In this document: piece after piece, positions 35,839-44,634 of the stretch | Layout of the letters: every line of letters begins with the position of its first letter | How positions within the stretch are numbered: the stretch's first letter is position 1 | Translations under genes and position numbers: made by a program | From: Ruminococcus sp. | GTDB taxonomy: Bacteria > Bacillota > Clostridia > Oscillospirales > Ruminococcaceae | NCBI GenBank assembly: GCA_019420505.1 | Contig: JAHZHC010000027.1 | Span: 1 to 64,000, forward strand | DNA length: 64,000 bases | Reading direction: 5' to 3' | Notes under the pieces: generated by a model | What the model was told of the DNA's origin: nothing | Seen by the model: the letters and a program-made list of their open reading frames with translations, nothing else | Databases searched by the model: none

Positions 35839-35875
35839 AATGCACATACAAATTATTACAATTTATATGTGCATT
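35839..35875 (+). repeat. Long hairpin in the gap before repeat copy B
   Basis: AATGCACATA (35839-35848) pairs with TATGTGCATT (35866-35875), extended by AAATT/AATTT inside, with a 5-nt loop. No clear T run follows. It may end transcripts leaking past the carboxypeptidase gene. Confidence 0.6.
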
Positions 35876-35923
35876 TTGTATATGTTTTGGCTATTTAATT
35901 TGTACAGATATCCAAACTTTGTT

Positions 35924-36166
35924 CATATTTCATTCAAAGTTGCACGTTTGCGTGCAAAAAACCTCAAAATAAGCCTATTAGTAGAGGGGGGTGCTCGGCC
36001 GCACGGGCCAACTCACGTTATCGGTTTGTGATATCTTATAGCTTTGACCCCGCTGTTGTGAGTACGCAAGAAGTTATATACTGTAGTGAGTGCTGGCTCG
36101 CAAGTGCCAACTCACGTTATCGGTTTGTGATATCGATAGCTTTGACCTCGCTGTGGCGAGTTAGCA
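35924..36166 (+). repeat. Intergenic repeat element, copy B
   Basis: A 69-bp module (35924-35992) identical by eye to the reverse complement of 18894-18962, followed by two tandem degenerate modules of about 60 bp starting 99 bp apart (36008 and 36107), each with CCAACTCACGTTATC, GTGATATC and AGCTTTGACC. Copy A has one such module. G+C is higher than in the flanks, and no open reading frame or transposase is associated. Confidence 0.85.
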
Positions 36167-36360
36167 AAAAGAAACTATAGTCACTTCGAGCATAAACTGA
36201 CACAACAAAAATTGTATTGCAATTGTAAAATTTAACTGACAGGATTTACGGTAAAAAGGACAGGCATTTTTGGAGTCTGCCCCTTACAAATATAATTAGC
36301 CGTAAATGTGCAGATTTGAATTTTACAAATCTTTAATGCATTACAGGTCTTAGCGAAATC
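36167..36360. other. Non-coding stretch downstream of leuA
   Basis: No gene seen. AGATTTG/CAAATCT (near 36312-36332) could form a weak hairpin downstream of leuA, but without a T run I do not call it a terminator. Confidence 0.5.
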
Positions 36361-38031
36361 TTATTTTGAAACAGCATGGTTGATAGCTGACAATAATGCG
36401 TTTACGGAAGATACAATAATGTCTGTATGCTTTCCTGCGCCCCAGACGATTTTTTCGTTTACTGAAATTCCAACGTATGAAACAGCCTCTGAGGTTGAGT
36501 GGCTTTCAAGAGCATGTTCCTTATAAGTTTCAATATTAAAGTCTAAATCCAATGCTTTTTTCAATGCATTTGCCACAGCGTCAAGTCTTCCGTTTCCGTC
36601 GGCCTGATATGTTTTGGCTTTGTCCTTTCCGGGAATTTCAGCAGTGACATAAGCTGTGATTTTTCCATCGGACTGCTGTGTATAGTGCGCCTCAACAACA
36701 TTTACAGGAGTTTTGATGTTCAGATAGTTCTCGGAGAATATATCAAAAATTTCTTTTGGCATAAGCTCTTTATGCAGATGGTCTGAAACATTCTTGACTG
36801 CATATCCGAAATTTTCTCTCATTTTCGGTGGAAGATCATATCCGAACTGCTGTTCCATCAGATAACCGATTCCGCCCTTGCCTGACTGTGAGTTAATACG
36901 GATAACATCGCCGTCGTATTCTCTTCCGACATCTTTCGGGTCGATTGGAAGATAAGGTACAGTCCAGTGATCGGGATCCTTCTCTTCACGCCATTTCATA
37001 CCCTTTGCAATAGCATCCTGATGAGAACCTGAAAATGCGGCAAATACCAAACGTCCAGCATATGGGCTGCGCTCATAAACTTTCATTCGTGTAACACGCT
37101 CATAAATTTCCACCAGCTTAGGCATATCGGAGAAATCCAGTTCAGGATCAACCCCATGAGTATACATATTCATTGCTAATGTAACAATATCAACGTTACC
37201 TGTTCTTTCGCCGTTTCCAAAACATGTACCTTCTATTCTGTCAGCGCCCGCAAGCAGTCCCAGCTCGGAATCTGCAACACCGCAGCCTCTGTCATTGTGG
37301 GGGTGAAGAGAAACTATTACATTCTCACGATATTTCATATTATCACACATATATTCAATTTGAGATGCATAAACATGCGGCATTGACATTTCAACAGTTA
37401 CAGGCAGATTGATAATAACTTTATTATCGGCAGATGGTTTCCAAACGTCCAGAACGGCATTGCATACCTCAAGAGCATACTCCGGTTCTGTTCCTGTAAA
37501 GCTTTCCGGAGAATATTCAAAGATAAAGTTTCCGGGAGTTTTCTTTCGATATTCTTCGCAGATTTTTGCTCCGCTTACTGCAATCTCCTTGATTTCTTCC
37601 TTTGATTTGCGGAAAACCTGTTCACGCTGTGCAACTGAAGTTGAATTATAGAGGTGAACTACGGCATTTTTACAGCCCTCCAGAGCCTCAAATGTTTTCT
37701 TGATGATATGTTCACGTGATTGTGTCAGCACCTGAATTCTTACATCATCGGGAATCATATTGCGTTCGATAAGTGTGCGGCAGAATTCATATTCCGTTTC
37801 AGAAGCGGCAGGGAAACCGATTTCAATTTCCTTGAATCCGATTTTAACCAGATGCTCGAAAAACTCCAGCTTTTCTTCTAAGCTCATTGGTATGATCAAA
37901 GCCTGATTTCCGTCTCTCAGGTCAACCGAACACCACATCGGAGCATGGTCGATATATTCTTTTTCTGCCCATTTCATTGACTTAACAGGAGGCATAAAAT
38001 AGCCTCTCTGATATTTTTCAACATTTTTCAT
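36361..38031 (-). CDS. leuA: 2-isopropylmalate synthase, long (type 2) form
   Basis: First committed step of leucine synthesis: condenses acetyl-CoA with 2-oxoisovalerate. At 556 residues, with the N terminus MPPVKSMKWAEKEYIDHAPM and DLRDGNQALI, it belongs to the type 2 group (as in actinobacteria and yeast), unlike the shorter LeuA of Bacillus. The HMGL-like barrel covers about 30-310 (metal-binding DLRDGNQ; HPHNDRGCGVADSELG with two His). The C-terminal allosteric LeuA dimer domain (about 430-550) would bind leucine. RBS AAGGAGG. It is controlled by a T-box leader; no leuBCD genes adjoin it. Confidence 0.95.
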   Translation of the reverse strand: MKNVEKYQRGYFMPPVKSMKWAEKEYIDHAPMWCSVDLRDGNQALIIPMSLEEKLEFFEHLVKIGFKEIEIGFPAASETEYEFCRTLIERNMIPDDVRIQVLTQSREHIIKKTFEALEGCKNAVVHLYNSTSVAQREQVFRKSKEEIKEIAVSGAKICEEYRKKTPGNFIFEYSPESFTGTEPEYALEVCNAVLDVWKPSADNKVIINLPVTVEMSMPHVYASQIEYMCDNMKYRENVIVSLHPHNDRGCGVADSELGLLAGADRIEGTCFGNGERTGNVDIVTLAMNMYTHGVDPELDFSDMPKLVEIYERVTRMKVYERSPYAGRLVFAAFSGSHQDAIAKGMKWREEKDPDHWTVPYLPIDPKDVGREYDGDVIRINSQSGKGGIGYLMEQQFGYDLPPKMRENFGYAVKNVSDHLHKELMPKEIFDIFSENYLNIKTPVNVVEAHYTQQSDGKITAYVTAEIPGKDKAKTYQADGNGRLDAVANALKKALDLDFNIETYKEHALESHSTSEAVSYVGISVNEKIVWGAGKHTDIIVSSVNALLSAINHAVSK

Positions 38032-38089
38032 TTTAGGTCCTCCTTATAAATTTCGTTAAAGTGTGTTAAATAAACATGCAGCTATAGAG

Positions 38090-38366
38090 ATAACAAAAAA
38101 ACCCGTCTCTCATAAACAAGAGACGAGTAAAATACCCGTGTTACCACTCTAATTCGTGCATAATTCACATTATACACCTCAGCCGCATCTATCAATGCGC
38201 CGCTCTGTAACGGGAGCTGCCCGTGTGAAGCTACTCAAAAGGTGGTTTTTCGCTGCACCTGCTCGAGGACGAGTTATAGCATAAATTCCGTACTGTCTTA
38301 CACCGGCCGACAGCTCTCTGAAATCTGAACATATGCTTTTTTTCCTGTCAAAGCATTTTAGATATT
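38090..38366 (-). promoter_or_regulatory. T-box leader of leuA
   Basis: On the minus strand the leader contains AGAGAGC-like and GGTGTAAGAC stem I elements, the diagnostic T-box segment GAGTGGTAACACGGG (38151-38137; TGGT pairs with the tRNA NCCA end), and a terminator ACTCGTCTCT/AGAGACGGGT followed by T7. A CTC leucine codon within CTATAACTCGTCC (near 38272) is the probable specifier; that assignment is inferred. Uncharged tRNA-Leu should favour the antiterminator and turn leuA on. Confidence 0.9.
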
Positions 38367-38372
38367 GATAAT

Positions 38373-38401
38373 ATTATATTCCAACGAAACGCATTTGTCA
38401 A
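38373..38401 (-). promoter_or_regulatory. Promoter of the leuA leader
   Basis: Minus strand TTGACA (38401-38396), 17 bp, TATAAT (38378-38373). Confidence 0.88.
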
Positions 38402-38490
38402 GCACATTCATATTTTATTTACATTTAATTTTATACAGATTTCTTAAGAAAAATCTAAGATTAGAATAATTTTTTTATAAGTTATGTTGA

Positions 38491-38519
38491 TTGACATAAA
38501 AATACTTTAGAAGTATAAT
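38491..38519 (+). promoter_or_regulatory. Promoter of the LmbE-YfhO operon
   Basis: TTGACA 38491-38496, 17 bp, TATAAT 38514-38519. Confidence 0.88.
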
Positions 38520-38577
38520 AGTTAATGGAGCAAAAATATTTTAACATTTATATAGAATTTCGATTGGAGGAGCATTT

Positions 38578-39321
38578 TTGAAAGGGATAAGACATACCAG
38601 AACATATATTGCGGCACTTTTTATTTTTGCGGCGATAACTATTTTTATTTTATGCTATATCGGGGATATTAGGAACGAATATAGGGAAGCATATGATGTA
38701 CCTGTCTTAAAAAAGGAGAATATTGCGGGAACTGATGTTGACAAGCTTATGATTGTTGCTCATCCTGACGATGAGCTGCTTTGGGGCGGCGGACATCTTA
38801 TGGATGGCAATTATCTGGTTGTTTCCGTAACAAGAGGTTATGACAAGGTACGTTCGGCAGAATTTGAGAAGGTAGTAACGGAATCAGGAAATGAACCTTT
38901 GATTTTATTTTATCCTGACAAGGTTGCCGGAAGACGGGATGACTGGCAGAAGGTAAGACAGGGAATAATGAATGATCTTAAGACGGTTATGGAATATAGG
39001 GACTGGGAGCTTATAGTTACTCATAATGAAGATGGTGAATACGGACATCAGCATCATAAGCTGGTTCATCAATTTGTAACGGATATTTATGAAGACAACG
39101 AAATAAATTCAGATTTATACTATTTCGGGAAATACTATAAGAAATCAGAGCTTAATGATTCGGAAAATGATCTGAAAAAATTAGATGATGAAAGATTAGC
39201 GTTTAAGGAAAGGCTTGCGCCGTATTATGCTTCACAGGAAAAGACCGTGAATAAGCTTTGGCACATGGCTGAATATGAGATGTGGCAGAAATATATACCC
39301 GGAAGTGGAAATGATATATGA
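38578..39321 (+). CDS. Membrane-anchored PIG-L/LmbE-family deacetylase
   Basis: A 247-residue zinc-dependent N-acetylglucosamine deacetylase-like protein. One N-terminal transmembrane helix (about 9-27) puts the catalytic domain outside the membrane. AHPDDE (residues 61-66) supplies His and Asp metal ligands plus the catalytic Asp; the second signature THNEDGEYGHQHHKLVH (about 140-156) gives the third metal His. The start is a TTG at 38578, seven bases after GGAGG. Its stop overlaps the start of the next gene (ATGA), a large GT-C-like membrane protein, so the pair probably modifies a surface glycan or glycolipid. The true substrate is unknown. Confidence 0.9.
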   Translation: MKGIRHTRTYIAALFIFAAITIFILCYIGDIRNEYREAYDVPVLKKENIAGTDVDKLMIVAHPDDELLWGGGHLMDGNYLVVSVTRGYDKVRSAEFEKVVTESGNEPLILFYPDKVAGRRDDWQKVRQGIMNDLKTVMEYRDWELIVTHNEDGEYGHQHHKLVHQFVTDIYEDNEINSDLYYFGKYYKKSELNDSENDLKKLDDERLAFKERLAPYYASQEKTVNKLWHMAEYEMWQKYIPGSGNDI

Positions 39322-41849
39322 ACAGATTAATTGAAAAAAATAAGAAGCACATAATCAGAATAGGTATTCTTTTAGGCTTTTATGTAGTTTTAGTATTGCT
39401 TCTGACAAGATTCAAATATGCTTATGGTTCCAGCCTTGACTGGGCAGGGCAGCATTATGCTATTCCTGATTATTTCAGAAAGCTGTTTTATGAAACGGGG
39501 GAGTTTTTCCCTGATTTTGCTCCTAATATTGGTGCCGGCGAAAATATTTATTACTTTTCATATTACGGACTTTATTCACCTTTTATTCTTATTTCCTACC
39601 TTTTGCCTTTTGTAAAGATGTCAACATATCTTCAGGCAATAAGTATGATTGGAATTGCTGCGGATATAGTTATTTTCTATATATTTATGAATCGAAAATT
39701 CAAAGAAAACGTTGCTTTTCTTTTAAGCACGGTGTTTTTACTTTCCGATTCTTTAATTTTTCACAGCCACAGGCATGTTATGTTTGTTAATTACATGCCG
39801 TTTTTACTGTTGGCTTTAATGGCAGTTGAGGATTATTTTTTCAAAGGCAAAAAGACGAAATTTATTGTTTTTTGTTTTTTAATTATAATATCAAGTTATT
39901 ATTTCAGTATCCCATCACTTATTGCAATAGCTGTTTATGGAGTATACTGTTATTTTAAATCAACAGATAATGTGACTGTCAAGGAGTTTATCAGAAATGC
40001 AATCGGGTTTGCCGGAAGGCTTTTAATAAGCGTTATGATGGCGGGAGTATTGCTTCTCCCGACGGTGGCTGCATTACTTGGCGGTCGTGACGGCGGAAAC
40101 TCACACATAAATGTTTTTCAGCTTTTACCGAGAGTTTCTCTTAATTATATAGCGTCGGGGCATTATTCCATGGGTTTATCATGTTTTCTTGTAACAGCAT
40201 GTATAATCGGAATTATGTCAAAGGACAAGGCAAGACGTTTTATTTGTATAGTAATGGCAGTTTTAATTTGCTGTCCTATATTTGTTTTTGCTTTAAACGG
40301 AGGAATGTATATTGATCCGAAGGTATTGATTCCGTTTATACCTATAGCTACGATTATAATAGGTGAAGCTTATGAGGACTTGATTCACGGCAAATACAAA
40401 TTTAAGTTTGTTTTCCCCATAACCGTTATTGTTTTGATTTTAGGCTTTTTTACTATGGGCGGGGGAAAGACGACAAGACTTGGTATTTATGCTGACGCTG
40501 TTTTGCTTATCATTTGTCTTTTATGTTTTTACAAGTTTAAAAAGAGAAGTTTTATTTCAATTTCGATGCTGACACTTTCATGTGTTTCAATGATTTCATG
40601 CAACTTCTCCGATAAGCTGGTAACATATGTTGAGATAAAGAAAAATGATTCTTTTGATATTGAAGAACTTGCCGAGATTGTATCAGAAGATGATGAAGCT
40701 GTAAGAACGATAAATTTATTTAACAGCTCCAAGACTGTAAATATGATTTACAACACCGGATTCTATTCAACAGACGTTTATTCATCTTTACACAATAAAT
40801 ATTTTAATAATTTCTATTTTAATGAGATAAAAAATGAAAACGAATACAGGAATTCTGCTTTGACGACGTCTTCCAGAAATGTTCTTTTCAATATGTATAT
40901 GGGCGGTAAATATCTCATATCCGATAATGAGAGTGCTCCGACGGGATATGAGAAAATAAAGGTTTCGGGCAATTTAAATCTTTTTAAAAATCAGAATGTT
41001 TATCCTATCGGATATGTTTCATCAAGGATAATGGGTGAAAAGGAATACAGAGAGCTTGATTATCCTTATAATGCAGAGGCTTTAATGAAGTATATCATTG
41101 TTCCTGAAGCAGAAGAAAGCGGATTTAAACCGAGCGTTGAAAAGATCAGCGGTATTGGTTTTGATGAAAATGACAAGATATCTTTAAATGATGATGGATA
41201 TCTTATAGACAGCAGAGAAGAGTTTTCACAGACTATAAAGCTTGACAAGCCGCTTCCGAAAGACAAGGTTTTAATGCTCAGATTTAATGTTGACAATACG
41301 ATGCGAGGATATAGAAAAGACGTTAAAATAAGCATAAACGGTATAAAAAACAAGCTGACCTCTCCGGATTGGAAATATTATAATAATAACAGCAGCTTTG
41401 AATACACCTTAACGACTAACGGAGAAGAGAAGCTTGACGAGATCAATTTTGAATTTTCCAAAGGAAAATATAAAATAAGTTCTTTAGAGGCATATTTTAT
41501 GGATTTGCCTACGGCAGGGACAGAATTAAACGGAATTGCGGCAGAAGATAATTCTTTTAAGGGAGATAATGTAATGTCGGGCAAGGTATCTTGCGCAGAA
41601 GATGGATGGTTTAACCTTTCGGTTCCTTATGACAAGGGCTTTAATGTAACTGTTGACGGAGAAAACAGGGAATATCAAGCTGTCGACACAGCGTTTATAG
41701 GTTTTCCGCTTGAAAAAGGCGAACATGAGATAGAGATCACGTTTAAGGCACCTATGCTCAGAGAGGGAAAAGTTCTGTCAATTGCAGGTTTTATATTTTT
41801 AATCGGAGTAGGTACATTTGATTATATAAGACGAAAAAAGCTTAAATAA
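39318..41849 (+). CDS. YfhO-family (GT-C-like) integral membrane protein
   Basis: An 843-residue protein with about 12 to 13 predicted transmembrane helices in residues 13-425, one more near 820, and an extracellular-looking beta-rich region of about 380 residues between (including VKISINGIKNKL and a C-terminal segment FNVTVDGENREY ahead of the last helix). It resembles the YfhO family, relatives of lipid-linked sugar GT-C transferases needed to glycosylate teichoic acids in Bacillus and Listeria. The first loop has an SLDWAGQH motif with an acidic residue where GT-C enzymes carry catalytic Asp. It overlaps the LmbE gene by 4 bp. Activity is inferred. Confidence 0.85.
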   Translation: MNRLIEKNKKHIIRIGILLGFYVVLVLLLTRFKYAYGSSLDWAGQHYAIPDYFRKLFYETGEFFPDFAPNIGAGENIYYFSYYGLYSPFILISYLLPFVKMSTYLQAISMIGIAADIVIFYIFMNRKFKENVAFLLSTVFLLSDSLIFHSHRHVMFVNYMPFLLLALMAVEDYFFKGKKTKFIVFCFLIIISSYYFSIPSLIAIAVYGVYCYFKSTDNVTVKEFIRNAIGFAGRLLISVMMAGVLLLPTVAALLGGRDGGNSHINVFQLLPRVSLNYIASGHYSMGLSCFLVTACIIGIMSKDKARRFICIVMAVLICCPIFVFALNGGMYIDPKVLIPFIPIATIIIGEAYEDLIHGKYKFKFVFPITVIVLILGFFTMGGGKTTRLGIYADAVLLIICLLCFYKFKKRSFISISMLTLSCVSMISCNFSDKLVTYVEIKKNDSFDIEELAEIVSEDDEAVRTINLFNSSKTVNMIYNTGFYSTDVYSSLHNKYFNNFYFNEIKNENEYRNSALTTSSRNVLFNMYMGGKYLISDNESAPTGYEKIKVSGNLNLFKNQNVYPIGYVSSRIMGEKEYRELDYPYNAEALMKYIIVPEAEESGFKPSVEKISGIGFDENDKISLNDDGYLIDSREEFSQTIKLDKPLPKDKVLMLRFNVDNTMRGYRKDVKISINGIKNKLTSPDWKYYNNNSSFEYTLTTNGEEKLDEINFEFSKGKYKISSLEAYFMDLPTAGTELNGIAAEDNSFKGDNVMSGKVSCAEDGWFNLSVPYDKGFNVTVDGENREYQAVDTAFIGFPLEKGEHEIEITFKAPMLREGKVLSIAGFIFLIGVGTFDYIRRKKLK

Positions 41850-41887
41850 ATCTGAGGACAAAAGTGGGAACGTTTAAACATTTAAAT

Positions 41888-41925
41888 CGGCTGACGCAGT
41901 AAATTTTCGTCAGCCGTTATTTTAT
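41888..41925 (+). terminator. Terminator of the LmbE-YfhO operon
   Basis: Nine-base stem CGGCTGACG/CGTCAGCCG (41888-41896 with 41908-41916) then TTATTTTAT. Confidence 0.8.
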
Positions 41926-42003
41926 GCAAAATTATATAGGTGTCGTGTTTTTTGACAAGTGACTAAAATTGTCTATTCTCAAAAAGTGATGATTATTTTA
42001 TAA

Positions 42004-42564
42004 TTAAAATGTCTTTTTAAAGCCTTCGCATATGTATCCGTTTTCAAAGGCGAGGTTTTTAAATTTAATCATTAAATTATGAGGTGAGACAATCATACCG
42101 TTTACTGCCCAATCAATTATTATTCCGCAGAATCCATGGGCATAAAAGTCAGCGAAAAAGCTTGGAGTTGAAAATATTCCGGCATCAGGTGTTACCATAT
42201 ATTCAAAGAATTTTATAAACAGCTGATGCATTATGGAAAAAAGATATTTTTGAAAGGTATTATCTCCGCTTTTCAGGGTTGAGGTATAGAAGCTGCGGTT
42301 TTTATACATAGTTTGCAGCAGTTCCTCAAGTCTGTCAGACCAGTTTACAAAACCTATTCCATTTGAATAGTGTTTAAAAAGCTCGTTATAATATACCCAG
42401 CTCAGAAGCTCATATTTATCCTGAAAATGATAATAAAATGATTGTCTGTTTAGTCCGCAGTTATTAGTTATATCTGAGATGGAGATTTTATCAAAGGCTT
42501 TTTGTACACATAAACTTTTTAATGAATCTGCAAGCGCTTTTTTAGTTATGGCTGAACTGGACAT
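42004..42564 (-). CDS. TetR-family regulator (DhaS-like C-terminal domain)
   Basis: A 186-residue regulator. The N-terminal TetR helix-turn-helix (about 6-52) contains KISISDITNNCGLNRQSFYY and HFQDKYELLSWVY. The C-terminal domain (about 75-180) resembles the TetR_C_8 group, which includes the DhaS co-activator of dihydroxyacetone use. It is divergent from glgB with 139 bp between them; no perfect palindrome was found there. Whether it regulates glgB is unknown, but the shared intergenic region makes it possible. Confidence 0.88.
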   Translation of the reverse strand: MSSSAITKKALADSLKSLCVQKAFDKISISDITNNCGLNRQSFYYHFQDKYELLSWVYYNELFKHYSNGIGFVNWSDRLEELLQTMYKNRSFYTSTLKSGDNTFQKYLFSIMHQLFIKFFEYMVTPDAGIFSTPSFFADFYAHGFCGIIIDWAVNGMIVSPHNLMIKFKNLAFENGYICEGFKKTF

Positions 42565-42627
42565 GGTGCACCTCTTTTACTAATTTATTAATAAAAATAC
42601 AATATTAAAAATGCTTAGCTTATTTAT

Positions 42628-42655
42628 AGTATAGCATATTTTCGGAAAATTTCAA
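42628..42655 (-). promoter_or_regulatory. Promoter of the TetR gene
   Basis: Minus strand TTGAAA (42655-42650), 16 bp, TATACT (42633-42628). Confidence 0.6.
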
Positions 42656-42703
42656 GGCTTTTAGCTTTAGATAAAAACAGGGGAGGACGGCTTTTTCATA
42701 GCT

Positions 42704-44488
42704 ATGGATATCAGAAAAGAATTTCTTCAGGGAAGATCAATAAACGCTTACGAGGAGTTAGGCGCTCATATTATAAACGGCGGAGTAAGATTTGTTACAT
42801 ATGCTCCGAATGCTGAACGGGTGTCACTTTTAAGCAATTACAAAAAACACACGATGAAGCGTGATGAGGACGGATTCTGGGAATGTTTTATTGATAAATA
42901 TGACAGATCAATTCCATACAAGTACAGTATAGTTACGAATGATGATAAGGAATATGCAAGGGCAGATCCGTTTGCTTTTTATAGTGAAGTAAGGCCTGAC
43001 ACGGCATCTTTTGTTTATGATATGGAGAACTATGACTGGAACGATGAAGAATGGATATCAAATCGTGACAAAAACTATAATAAACCGATGAATATATATG
43101 AAGTTCATTTCGGATCATGGAGGATCAAGCCGGGCAAGGAGGAAACAGAAAGATTTTACACTTATGAAGAAATGATAGATTTACTTATTCCGTATGTCAA
43201 GGAAATGGGTTATACTCACATTGAACTTCTTCCGCTGACGGAATATCCTTTTGACGGCTCGTGGGGATATCAGGTATCAGGGTATTATTCAGCGACGTCA
43301 CGTTACGGAGAACCTAAGGGGCTTATGAAGTTTATTGACGCTTGTCATGAAAACGGAATCGGAGTTATACTTGATTTTGTTCCTGTTCACTTTGTCAGAG
43401 ATTTTTATGCGCTTCATATTTATGACGGCGGTTTCCTTTTTGAAAGCGATTATGAGGATCAGAGATATTCAGAATGGAACACGGCATTATTTGATTATTC
43501 TAAGCCGCACGTTTTAAGCTTCATAAAGTCATCAATTAACTTCTGGATTGAAAAATATCATGTTGACGGTTTAAGATATGACGCTGTGGCTTGTTTGATT
43601 TACAGGCACGGCAGAAAAGAAAATCCTTTAAACGATTCGGGAATCTGGTTTTTAAAGAATACAAATTATGAAATACAGAAGGCGCATCCTGATGTTATGC
43701 TGTTTGCTGAAGATTCAACGGATTATGGAAAAGTTACTGCTCCTGTTGAATTCGGGGGACTTGGATTCGATTATAAATGGGATCTGGGATTCATGAACGA
43801 CACGCTGAATTATATAAAAACGCCGCCTTTTGAACGTAAATATCATCACAACAAGATGACATTTTCAATGAGTTATTTTTACAATGATCTTTTTATTCTT
43901 CCTTATTCTCATGATGAAGTTGTACATGGAAAGCATACGATGATTGACAAGGTTTTCGGTACGCAGGCTGAGAAAATGGCAACAATAAAAGCTTTATATA
44001 CCTTCCAGTTCACTCATCCCGGGAAAAAGCTGAATTTTATGGGAAACGAGCTGGGTGAATACATTGAATGGCGAGAAGATAAGGAGCTTGGCTGGAATTT
44101 GCTTGGATATCCCGCTCATGACAGTCTGCATGAATATTTAAAGAAGCTGCATCATATATATATTAATGAACCTGCTTTATACAAATTTGATTACAACAGT
44201 GATGCGTTCAGATGGTGTGACGCAAACAACAACGGTCAAAGTATTTATTCATATTGCCGTACTGATTTTGAGGGGAATGATGTATATATTATTTTGAATT
44301 TTTCCGGTATGAGTCAGAATTATAATTTAAGGGTATCGGGATATGGTGAATTTGAGGAAGTGTTAAATTCTGACTGTGACATATACGGCGGGTCGAATTG
44401 TATTAACAGTAATTTAATAGCACATGGCAGCTGTTTGTCACTGAAGCTTGCGCCTCTGAGTGCTGTTATTATTAAAAAGAAGAAATAA
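42704..44488 (+). CDS. glgB: 1,4-alpha-glucan branching enzyme
   Basis: Forms alpha-1,6 branches in glycogen by transferring glucan chains. The 594 residues comprise an N-terminal CBM48-type domain (about 15-110) without the long extra N1 domain, a GH13 barrel (about 125-480) and a C-terminal beta domain. Catalytic residues: nucleophile in GLRYDAV (D293), acid/base in FAEDST (E336) and transition-state Asp in YSHDEV (D404); FDGSWGYQ is a branching-enzyme signature. The best Shine-Dalgarno (GGGAGG) is about 16 bases from the ATG, a long gap. No other glg genes are adjacent. Confidence 0.94.
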   Translation: MDIRKEFLQGRSINAYEELGAHIINGGVRFVTYAPNAERVSLLSNYKKHTMKRDEDGFWECFIDKYDRSIPYKYSIVTNDDKEYARADPFAFYSEVRPDTASFVYDMENYDWNDEEWISNRDKNYNKPMNIYEVHFGSWRIKPGKEETERFYTYEEMIDLLIPYVKEMGYTHIELLPLTEYPFDGSWGYQVSGYYSATSRYGEPKGLMKFIDACHENGIGVILDFVPVHFVRDFYALHIYDGGFLFESDYEDQRYSEWNTALFDYSKPHVLSFIKSSINFWIEKYHVDGLRYDAVACLIYRHGRKENPLNDSGIWFLKNTNYEIQKAHPDVMLFAEDSTDYGKVTAPVEFGGLGFDYKWDLGFMNDTLNYIKTPPFERKYHHNKMTFSMSYFYNDLFILPYSHDEVVHGKHTMIDKVFGTQAEKMATIKALYTFQFTHPGKKLNFMGNELGEYIEWREDKELGWNLLGYPAHDSLHEYLKKLHHIYINEPALYKFDYNSDAFRWCDANNNGQSIYSYCRTDFEGNDVYIILNFSGMSQNYNLRVSGYGEFEEVLNSDCDIYGGSNCINSNLIAHGSCLSLKLAPLSAVIIKKKK

Positions 44489-44599
44489 ACATGACTGAAG
44501 TCATGAAATTTCAATGAATTGTTTGGTTGTATTGCACAATAATGCATACAATAATTTGGCAAAAATTCACAAAATATCGCAAAGATTTTAATTACACTA

Positions 44600-44628
44600 T
44601 TGACAAATTAATGCAACTGTGATATAAT
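44600..44628 (+). promoter_or_regulatory. Consensus promoter of an orphan transcript
   Basis: TTGACA 44600-44605, exactly 17 bp, TATAAT 44623-44628. No protein-coding gene on the + strand follows before the terminator at 44952. Confidence 0.85.
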
Positions 44629-44634
44629 ATGATA

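Noticed and set aside
18821..36166. Inverted repeats as ends of a 17-kb composite transposon
   Set aside because: No transposase, no target-site duplication visible, and the enclosed genes include ordinary housekeeping genes (glyS, ftsEX).
36300..36345. Terminator for leuA
   Set aside because: The AGATTTG/CAAATCT hairpin is weak and lacks a T run on the minus strand; I could not support a call.
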